Part shown: positions 1-4,985 of the stretch, piece after piece | How positions within the stretch are numbered: the stretch's first letter is position 1 | Layout of the letters: the number at the start of each line of letters is the position of its first letter | Origin: an uncultured Prevotellaceae bacterium | GTDB lineage: Bacteria; Bacteroidota; Bacteroidia; Bacteroidales; Bacteroidaceae | Direction of reading: 5' to 3' | Assembly: GCA_946539475.1 (NCBI GenBank) | Contig: CAMNHM010000105.1 | Coordinates: forward strand, 1-9,229 | Length of the DNA: 9,229 nucleotides | Position numbers and translations under genes: made by a program | The notes under the pieces: model-generated | What the model was told of the DNA's origin: nothing | Seen by the model: only the letters and a program-made list of their open reading frames with translations | Databases searched by the model: none

Positions 1-312
1 GAAGCCATGCAGGCCCAGGAGGAAGAGAAAGCCGCTGCCGAGGAGGCCAAGGCTACGGCCAAGGCCGAGAAGGAGGCTGCCAAGGCTAAGAAGCCCGGCA
101 TGATGAGCAAGGTGTGGAAGGCCGTCATCACAGCCGTCACCTCTACCCTCGCCACCATCCTCGGCACATATATCAGTGACAAGGTGACGGGCAAGAAGAC
201 CAAGTCGTCGACATCGGCCACGGGGCGCGTGGTGAAGAATGCCACCAGCGCTGCCACACGTTCCATCACCAAGGAACTTACACGCGATATCTTAGGAAAT
301 CTTGTAAAATAG
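1..312 (+). CDS. C-terminal end of a probable HerA-like (DUF853/YjgR family) NTPase, 5'-partial
   Basis: The reading frame is open from the first base of the window (E-A-M-Q...), so this is the last ~103 residues of a gene that starts upstream; the ATG at 7 is probably internal. The visible part begins with a highly charged Ala/Glu/Lys stretch (about residues 3-30) that looks like a helix or linker. A hydrophobic/Thr-rich segment follows (KAVITAVTSTLATILGTYIS). The tail SATRSITKELTRDILGNLVK resembles the conserved C-terminus of DUF853 HerA-like NTPases, in which an Ala/Glu-rich linker precedes an 'R-x-x-x-R-x-(I/V)-LG-x-L' end. The ATPase core would lie outside the window, so no Walker motif can be checked. 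The family call rests on this tail only. Another protein with a coiled linker and a short hydrophobic C-terminus remains possible. The stop TAG at 310-312 directly abuts the heptamer array. Confidence 0.55.
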   Translation, partial: EAMQAQEEEKAAAEEAKATAKAEKEAAKAKKPGMMSKVWKAVITAVTSTLATILGTYISDKVTGKKTKSSTSATGRVVKNATSAATRSITKELTRDILGNLVK

Positions 313-368
313 ATTGAACATTGAACATTGAACATTGAACATTGAACATTGAACATTGAACATTGAAC
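313..368. repeat. Tandem heptamer array, 8 x ATTGAAC
   Basis: Eight perfect head-to-tail copies of ATTGAAC begin at the base after the upstream stop codon. A degenerate ninth copy (ATTAACT, 369-375) leads into the ATG at 377. The array and its degenerate copy fill the whole 64-bp gap between the two + strand genes, and no TAnnTTTG-like promoter is seen in it. Seven is not a multiple of three, so every forward frame meets a TGA within 21 nt, whereas the reverse strand has no stops. A perfect short array of this kind is prone to slippage, so copy number may differ between strains (inference). It would change only the spacing between genes, not a protein. Confidence 0.97.
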
Positions 369-376
369 ATTAACTA

Positions 377-2770
377 ATGAAAATTATTAATCAACTATTC
401 ATGACGCTGCCACTGCTGACAGCGATGCCTGTTATGGCCCAGGATGAGAATCCTGACAAACTAGTGATCAACGAACTGATGCAGTCGAACATCGACTGCA
501 TCATGGACGACCTGAACGAATTCCCCGACTCGTGGGTGGAGCTCTACAACCCCACCGACAAGGCCATCGAACTGAGTGACTACAAGATTGGCACTTCCGA
601 CAAGCTGAAGAAGGCCAATGCGCTGCCCTCCCGGAAAGTGCCGGCGAAGGGATTCGTAGTGATCTATTGCGACAAGTCACGCGAAGACGGCGATAAGGTC
701 TCCCTCCACACCGACTTCCGCCTCGAATCGGGCAAGGACGGTGCCGTCTGCCTCTTCAAGGGCGATGCCGTCATCGACCAGGTCACCGGGATGAAGAAAC
801 AGCCCGCACCCAACATCGCCTACGGCCGTGAGACCGACGGCGCCGACAAGTGGGGCTACCAGCTGACACCCACCCCCGGCAAGGCCAACACCGGCGGCAT
901 CTGCGACGCCAAGCAGATACTGGGCGAGCCCGTCTTCAGCGAACCGGGACGTGTCACCGCCGGAGCCCTCAGCCTGAAATTGGACATCAGCGCGCCCGAG
1001 GGCTCGCCTGAGGGAACCATCGTCCGCTATACCACCGACGGCACAGAGCCCAACGAGACGAGCAAGCGCCTGAGGGGAAAGATCCACATCACCCAGTCGA
1101 CGGTCGTCAAGGCCAAGCTCTTCTGCGACGGATGGCTGTCACCCAGAGCCACGGCACAGTCGTATATCAGCCACGGGCGCGACGTCACCATCCCCGTCGT
1201 CTCCATCTCCATCGACAACAGCTATCTCGACGACTCGAAGATAGGCATCTACGCCAACAACGGCAACGACAAGCGCAACGACTGGCGACGGCCCCTCAAC
1301 ATCGAGTTCTTTTTCGACGAGGGGAAGAGCAGTGTCATCAACCAGCTCTGCGAGGCTCGCGTGGCTGGTGGACAGTCGAGAAACGCAGTCCTGAAGACCC
1401 TCGCCATCTACGCCAACAAGCGCTTCGGCGAGAAACGATTCAACTATGAATTCTTCCCCGACGACAAGCCGGGACTCACCGACTTCAAGTCGCTCATGCT
1501 CCGCAACGCGGGCAACGACTTCGACTATCTCTACATGCGCGACCCCATCATCCAGCGCAATGCAGCCCGCCATATCGACCTCGACTGGCAGGCCTACCGC
1601 CCGGCAGTCCTCTATATCAACGGACAATACCGAGGCATGCTCAACATCCGCGAGCGTTCCAACGAAGACAACATCTACACCAACTACGACGGCCTCGAAG
1701 ACCTCGACATGTTCGAGAACTGGTGGGAGCTGAAGGAAGGCTCGTGGGACAACTACAACGCCTTCAAGGCCTTCTACGAACAGGAGGGCCACACACTGGC
1801 CGAATACGAGCAGTGGATGGACGTGGAGGAGTTCATCAACCTGATGATCATCAACCTCTACCACACCAACTTCGACTTCCCGGGCAACAACATCGTCATG
1901 TGGCGCCCACTGGCCCAGGACGGACGATGGCGCTGGATCATGAAGGACACCGACTTCGGACTCGGACTCTATGGCCGCGACCCCAACTACAAGATCATGG
2001 ACTGGCTCTACAACCACAACTACGACAAAGACCAGAACTGGGCCAACAAGCCCGAGCACACGGTGCTATTCCGCCATCTCATGGACGACGCCGACGCCCG
2101 CCGCATGTTCATCGACCGCTGCTACATCTACATGGGCGACTTCCTCAACCAGAAGCGCATCGAGCAGTTGATGGACCAGATGATGGCCGAGGCAAAGCCC
2201 GAGATCGTCAGGCAAAAGGACGTCAACAAGCCAAGCTGGGCATGGTGGGGCTACGATGCCGAGAACGTGCTCAACGACGAGATCAAGTCGATACGCACAT
2301 GGCTCAGCAAGCGCGGCAATGCCTTCAGCAAGAACATCGCCGACTACTACAAGCTGGGCACGCCTATCACGCTGACCATCAGCCAGGAACAGGCAGACCA
2401 ACAAGCCGCCATCAGCTTCAACGGCCACCGTCTGTCGGAGGGCACGTTCGACGGGAAGTTCATCAAAGATCACCAGATAACGCTCCAGGGCGACGAGCAG
2501 GTCAACGGGTGGCTCGTGAAGACCGTCACCTCAAGCGGCATGAGCGAGGAGACCATCACCGGCCCGCAGCTCACGCTGACCATGCCCCAGTGCAACAACC
2601 TCAGCATCACGGCGCTGACACAGACCACCGCCATCCGAAGCGTGGAGAGCACAAGACTGCAGACCGACGATGCCGTCTACGACCTGCAAGGCCGCAAAGT
2701 GGCTGAGAGTGCTTCGGACAATCTGCCCCGTGGTATTTACATCATCAACGGGAAGAAAGTGGTCAAATAA
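377..2770 (+). CDS. Exported lamin-tail / CotH-kinase-like protein with a T9SS-like C-terminal tail
   Basis: This 797-residue protein starts with a signal peptide (cleavage likely after VMA, about residue 21). A lamin-tail-like beta-domain follows (about 28-135: KLVINELM..., WVELYNP, LSDYKI). Next is a chitobiase/hexosaminidase C-terminal-like module (about 190-265, with YTTDGTEP at 218). A CotH kinase-like domain covers about 272-560: IPVVSISID at 272, YINGQYRG...NIRERSNE with E426, and WRWIMKDTDFGLG with D524 and D526. In Bacillus CotH, an atypical protein kinase acting on spore-coat proteins, a comparable acidic motif binds metal. The last ~31 residues (VYDLQGRKV at 767 to NGKKVVK) resemble the C-terminal sorting tails common on Prevotella secreted proteins. 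This suggests export by the Sec system and possibly cell-surface delivery by type IX secretion. The substrate is unknown. The call is firm at the architecture level; kinase activity is inferred. Confidence 0.88.
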   Translation: MKIINQLFMTLPLLTAMPVMAQDENPDKLVINELMQSNIDCIMDDLNEFPDSWVELYNPTDKAIELSDYKIGTSDKLKKANALPSRKVPAKGFVVIYCDKSREDGDKVSLHTDFRLESGKDGAVCLFKGDAVIDQVTGMKKQPAPNIAYGRETDGADKWGYQLTPTPGKANTGGICDAKQILGEPVFSEPGRVTAGALSLKLDISAPEGSPEGTIVRYTTDGTEPNETSKRLRGKIHITQSTVVKAKLFCDGWLSPRATAQSYISHGRDVTIPVVSISIDNSYLDDSKIGIYANNGNDKRNDWRRPLNIEFFFDEGKSSVINQLCEARVAGGQSRNAVLKTLAIYANKRFGEKRFNYEFFPDDKPGLTDFKSLMLRNAGNDFDYLYMRDPIIQRNAARHIDLDWQAYRPAVLYINGQYRGMLNIRERSNEDNIYTNYDGLEDLDMFENWWELKEGSWDNYNAFKAFYEQEGHTLAEYEQWMDVEEFINLMIINLYHTNFDFPGNNIVMWRPLAQDGRWRWIMKDTDFGLGLYGRDPNYKIMDWLYNHNYDKDQNWANKPEHTVLFRHLMDDADARRMFIDRCYIYMGDFLNQKRIEQLMDQMMAEAKPEIVRQKDVNKPSWAWWGYDAENVLNDEIKSIRTWLSKRGNAFSKNIADYYKLGTPITLTISQEQADQQAAISFNGHRLSEGTFDGKFIKDHQITLQGDEQVNGWLVKTVTSSGMSEETITGPQLTLTMPQCNNLSITALTQTTAIRSVESTRLQTDDAVYDLQGRKVAESASDNLPRGIYIINGKKVVK

Positions 2771-2837
2771 ACATTTAAACAAATAAAAACTGTGCCGACC
2801 GCGCCGTTTTCGCTCTAACACATTAGATATCAATGCT

Positions 2838-2889
2838 ATAATAACGGCATAGTTGCTCCAAAACCTAGCCGCAACTATGCCGTTATTAT
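2838..2889. terminator. Perfect 19-bp inverted repeat; possible bidirectional terminator
   Basis: The arm at 2838-2856 (ATAATAACGGCATAGTTGC) is exactly complementary to 2871-2889, with a 14-nt loop. It lies 67 bp after the CotH-like stop in a convergent region, which fits a transcription terminator. A run of T does not follow the right arm directly, so it is not a textbook intrinsic terminator. It could instead be a protein-binding palindrome or part of a small RNA. TATGCCGTT from the right arm (2876-2884) recurs 11 bp later at 2887-2895. Confidence 0.6.
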
Positions 2890-2936
2890 GCCGTTTAGCC
2901 GCAAAGAAACATTCCTGCTGACGAATAGGGGCCTTC

Positions 2937-3002
2937 AAAGTGGGAGGAAGGTACATCTATAGTGGAAAGAAGGTACATCCAAAGTGGTAGAGAGGTGCCT
3001 TT
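2937..3002. repeat. Three tandem 22-bp repeats, first block
   Basis: Units lie at 2937-2958, 2959-2980 and 2981-3002. The shared frame is A-(A/T)-AGTGG followed by purine-rich sequence and AGG. Units 1 and 2 share GAAGGTACATC at the same offset, while unit 3 has diverged (GAGAGGTGCC). A weak fourth copy may precede 2937 (GGGGCCTTC). The period is about two helical turns, so equivalent positions would lie on about the same DNA face. Confidence 0.75.
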
Positions 3003-3010
3003 AAACTACC

Positions 3011-3076
3011 TTTCGCCTTGGCGCAAAATACCTTACGCGCCTACGCAAAACACCTTACGCGTATACGCAAAATGGA
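3011..3076. repeat. Three tandem 22-bp repeats, second block, dyad-centred
   Basis: Units lie at 3011-3032, 3033-3054 and 3055-3076, after an 8-bp gap from the first block. Period and copy number match that block, but the sequence differs (TT-(T/A)-CGC... followed by CGCAAAA). Each unit has a short dyad near its centre: CGCCTTGGCG at 3014-3023, GCG-CCTA-CGC at 3037-3046, and the perfect palindrome GCGTATACGC at 3059-3068. Dyads repeated at regular spacing are typical of protein-binding sites; no binding protein can be named from the sequence. Confidence 0.7.
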
Positions 3077-3199
3077 AGAGGCTTCAGAAGCACAGCCAAT
3101 CTTCAAGGGATAAGACGGGTTAATCTCTGTCAAGAAATCAGAATGAAGAGCCCAAAAATCACCGAAAAACGTGTCAAAATATCGGAAACAGGCCAAAAA

Positions 3200-3303
3200 T
3201 AGCAGGGTTGGTAGCAGGATTGTAGCGGCATTTAAGGCAACCCCGCTACCGATAATGCACTGCATCACAGCATATTATGGAAATTGTAGCGGGGATAGCG
3301 GGG
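3200..3303 (+). repeat. Cluster of TAGC(A/G)GG words
   Basis: Direct copies of TAGCRGG start at 3200, 3212, 3223, 3287 and 3296, and an inverted copy (CCCCGCTA) lies at 3241-3248. The first three are 11-12 bp apart, about one helical turn. The inverted copy can pair with 3222-3228, 3286-3294 or 3296-3305, so alternative mutually exclusive hairpins are possible. Confidence 0.6.
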
Positions 3304-3308
3304 TTTTT
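3239..3308. terminator. Terminator-like stem beside the rsgA stop
   Basis: AACCCCGCTA (3239-3248) is complementary to TAGCGGGGTT (3296-3305), a 10-bp GC-rich stem that runs into a T tract on the + strand (3304-3308). The loop is long (47 nt) but partly folds itself (ATAATGC against GCATATTAT). On the - strand it lies just past the rsgA stop and would fold in that transcript too, without a strong T tract. It may therefore stop transcripts from either side. Confidence 0.5.
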
Positions 3309-3321
3309 CGCGTTATATGTA

Positions 3322-4251
3322 TTAGTACGCCTCGCGATATTTGCTGCTGTCCTTGTCGCCGAGCATGCTGAGGTAGCTCTGATAACGGCTCTGGGCGATA
3401 TAATGGTCCTCGAGGGCCTGCAGCACGGCACAACCCGGCTCATGGGTATGGGTGCAGTTGGAGAAACGGCAGTCCTTGGAGAAACGGAATATCTCACGGA
3501 AATAGCTGGTAAGCTCCTCGGGCTCCATGTCGAAGGAACCGAAGCCCTTGATGCCCGGTGTGTCGATGAGCCAGCCGCTGCCGATGGAGATCATCTCGGA
3601 GAAAGTAGTGGTGTGCTGGCCCGTATCGTGGGCATCAGAGATGTCTGCCGTGCGGAGGTTCACGCCCGGCACAAGACTGTTGATGAGCGTGGACTTGCCC
3701 ACCCCGCTGTTGCCGCTGAGCAGCGTGACGCGGTCGGAGAGCAAAGGGCGCAGCGCGTCGACCCCCTCGCCCGTGGCGGCAGAGATCTGCCGGCACTCAT
3801 AGCCCACGGTCTCGTAGAGCGTGACGAGCATCCCGAGGTAGCGGCGCTCGTCGTCGTCGTAGAGATCGGTCTTATTAAATAATAGGATCACGGGCACGCG
3901 ATAGGCTTCGGCCGAAGCCAGGAACCGGTCGATGAAGGTGGTGGAGGTCTGTGGATGGCTGACGGTGACCAGGAGCAGTGCCTGGTCGACATTGGCGGCA
4001 ATGATATGACTCTGCTTGGAGAGATTCTGGGAGCGCCGGATGATATAGTTGCGACGGTCGGCAATCTCAGTGATGAGGGCGGTGCCCTCGGGATTGGGGA
4101 CAATCGTCACGCGGTCGCCCACAGCCACGGGATTGGTGCTGCGGATGCCCTTCAGGCGAAAGTTGCCCTTGACCTTGGAATCAATCAGCTGGCCATCGTC
4201 CGTGAGGACGGTGTACCAGCTGCCTGTATTCTTGACGACAAGACCGTGCAT
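3322..4251 (-). CDS. rsgA: Ribosome small-subunit-dependent GTPase RsgA
   Basis: This cytoplasmic GTPase helps late maturation of the 30S subunit; GTP hydrolysis is stimulated by the subunit. The 309-residue protein has the family's diagnostic circularly permuted G-motif order. An N-terminal OB-fold (about 1-70) is followed by G4 NKTD (126-129), G5-like SAA (157-159), the P-loop GNSGVGKST (180-188), the G2 threonines (214-216) and G3 DTPG (230-233). The C-terminal zinc motif C-x4-C-x-H-x5-C is complete (C261, C266, H268, C274). Length is usual for the family and all key residues are present. The ATG is one base past the frr stop (TAA-A-ATG on the coding strand), so it probably shares the frr transcript and may be translationally coupled to it. 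Both genes serve the ribosome. The identification is secure. Confidence 0.97.
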   Translation of the reverse strand: MHGLVVKNTGSWYTVLTDDGQLIDSKVKGNFRLKGIRSTNPVAVGDRVTIVPNPEGTALITEIADRRNYIIRRSQNLSKQSHIIAANVDQALLLVTVSHPQTSTTFIDRFLASAEAYRVPVILLFNKTDLYDDDERRYLGMLVTLYETVGYECRQISAATGEGVDALRPLLSDRVTLLSGNSGVGKSTLINSLVPGVNLRTADISDAHDTGQHTTTFSEMISIGSGWLIDTPGIKGFGSFDMEPEELTSYFREIFRFSKDCRFSNCTHTHEPGCAVLQALEDHYIAQSRYQSYLSMLGDKDSSKYREAY

Positions 4252-4252
4252 T

Positions 4253-4813
4253 TTAGACGGTCATGATTTCCTTGTTCTTGGCCTCGATGAGGGCGTCGAG
4301 CTTCTTGATGTACTTGTCGTGGAGCTTCTGCAGCTCGAGTTCAGCATCCTTCTCGTTGTCCTCTGAGAGTCCGTCCTTGATGGCCTTCTTGAGCTTGTCC
4401 TTGATGTCGGCACGCACGTTGCGCACCTCCACCTTGGCCTTCTCGGCGATCTTGTTGCACTGCTTCACCAGGTCGCGGCGACGCTCCTCGGTGGGCTGCG
4501 GGATGTTCAGACGGATCACCTCGCCATTGTTCTCGGGGGTGATGCCCACGTCGCTGTCCATGATAGCCTTCTCGATGGCCTTGATCTCCTTGCGGTCCCA
4601 GGGCTTGATGGCGATGGTGCGGGCATCGGGCACGCTGACGTTGGCCACCTGGTTCAGGGGCACCTTGCTGCCGTAGGAGTCCACGCGGACAGCATCGAGG
4701 ATAGCCACATTGGCACGGCCCGCACGGATGCGGTTCAACTCGTCCTCGAGGAACATGGCTGCCATCTCCATGCGCTCCTCGCTCTTCTTCAATGTCTCTT
4801 TTACGTCGATCAT
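4253..4813 (-). CDS. frr: Ribosome recycling factor
   Basis: With EF-G, ribosome recycling factor splits the post-termination ribosome into subunits so they can be reused. The 186-residue protein has the standard length and start ([15 protein letters not shown]). It also has the conserved domain I/II hinge region [13 protein letters not shown] (28-40), the domain II strand region around [13 protein letters not shown] (61-73), the [14 protein letters not shown] segment (104-117) and the RNVRAD helix (131-136), which carries conserved arginines needed for ribosome binding in the family. It is the first gene of a two-gene unit with rsgA. A Bacteroidota-type promoter lies about 40 bp upstream of its ATG and implies a leader of roughly 33 nt. 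Nothing is unusual in the protein. Confidence 0.98.
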   Translation of the reverse strand: MIDVKETLKKSEERMEMAAMFLEDELNRIRAGRANVAILDAVRVDSYGSKVPLNQVANVSVPDARTIAIKPWDRKEIKAIEKAIMDSDVGITPENNGEVIRLNIPQPTEERRRDLVKQCNKIAEKAKVEVRNVRADIKDKLKKAIKDGLSEDNEKDAELELQKLHDKYIKKLDALIEAKNKEIMTV

Positions 4814-4853
4814 AACTCTACTGATTGATTAAACATTTTACTGATTTTGACTA

Positions 4854-4885
4854 CAAAAGTAATGTTTTTATCGCAAACTTCCAAA
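4854..4885 (-). promoter_or_regulatory. Bacteroidota-type promoter for frr-rsgA
   Basis: Read on the - strand, TTTG (4885-4882), a 20-nt spacer and TACTTTTG (4861-4854) match the primary-sigma consensus TTTG-N19-21-TAnnTTTG known from Bacteroides. The expected start of transcription is near 4847. Confidence 0.75.
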
Positions 4886-4922
4886 TATTTGCCCTCAATT
4901 TGTACTTTTTTGGGAAAATAAT

Positions 4923-4953
4923 TTTGTCCGTTTGCCACTTTTCACTATCTTTG
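4923..4953 (+). promoter_or_regulatory. Bacteroidota-type promoter for the kinase pair
   Basis: TTTG (4923-4926), a 19-nt spacer and TATCTTTG (4946-4953) form a full consensus match. A second TTTG at 4931 is too close to serve. The expected transcription start is near 4960, about 25 nt before the ATG at 4986. This rules out the in-frame TTG at 4932, which lies inside the promoter. It sits back-to-back with the frr promoter. Confidence 0.8.
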
Positions 4954-4985
4954 CAGTTGATTACTACAACGACGTGACAACAAAT

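Larger units (their letters stand above)
2771..3321. other. Gene-free convergent intergenic region with several repeat types
   Basis: This 551-bp stretch lies between the 3' ends of the CotH-like gene (+) and rsgA (-). I see no credible gene in it. The short open frames that cross it have no recognisable domain and partly consist of the repeats. In order it holds an AT-rich leader, a perfect 19-bp inverted repeat, two blocks of 22-bp repeats, a stretch without obvious structure (about 3077-3199), and a cluster of TAGCRGG words with a terminator-like stem next to the rsgA stop. That is much more structure than convergent termination requires, so the block may be a dispersed non-coding element or encode a small RNA (inference). 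Confidence 0.7.

Noticed and set aside
1139..2059. 306-residue - strand frame within the CotH-like gene
   Set aside because: Antisense shadow with very biased Val/Glu composition and no domain.
2531..2956. 141-residue open frame on the - strand
   Set aside because: Much of it is antisense to the CotH-like gene and the rest crosses the inverted repeat and 22-bp repeats; no domain or promoter is visible.
2937..3076. CRISPR array
   Set aside because: The 22-bp units are directly contiguous with no unique spacers, differ between blocks, and no cas gene is near.
3041..3268. Possible 75-residue protein on the - strand
   Set aside because: Its C-terminal part is made of the 22-bp repeats and its start lies in the hairpin region. 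It has no recognised domain and no promoter match upstream.
2771..3321. Insertion sequence remnant
   Set aside because: No transposase fragment and no pair of terminal inverted repeats with flanking target duplication could be found; a small non-autonomous element stays possible but unproven.
3277..3882. 201-residue + strand frame
   Set aside because: It is antisense to the clearly identified rsgA gene and its open length reflects GC-rich codon use.
4932..4985. Upstream in-frame TTG start adding 18 residues to the first kinase-like protein
   Set aside because: It lies inside the promoter (4923-4953), before the expected transcription start, and it would bury the signal-like segment that begins at the ATG at 4986.
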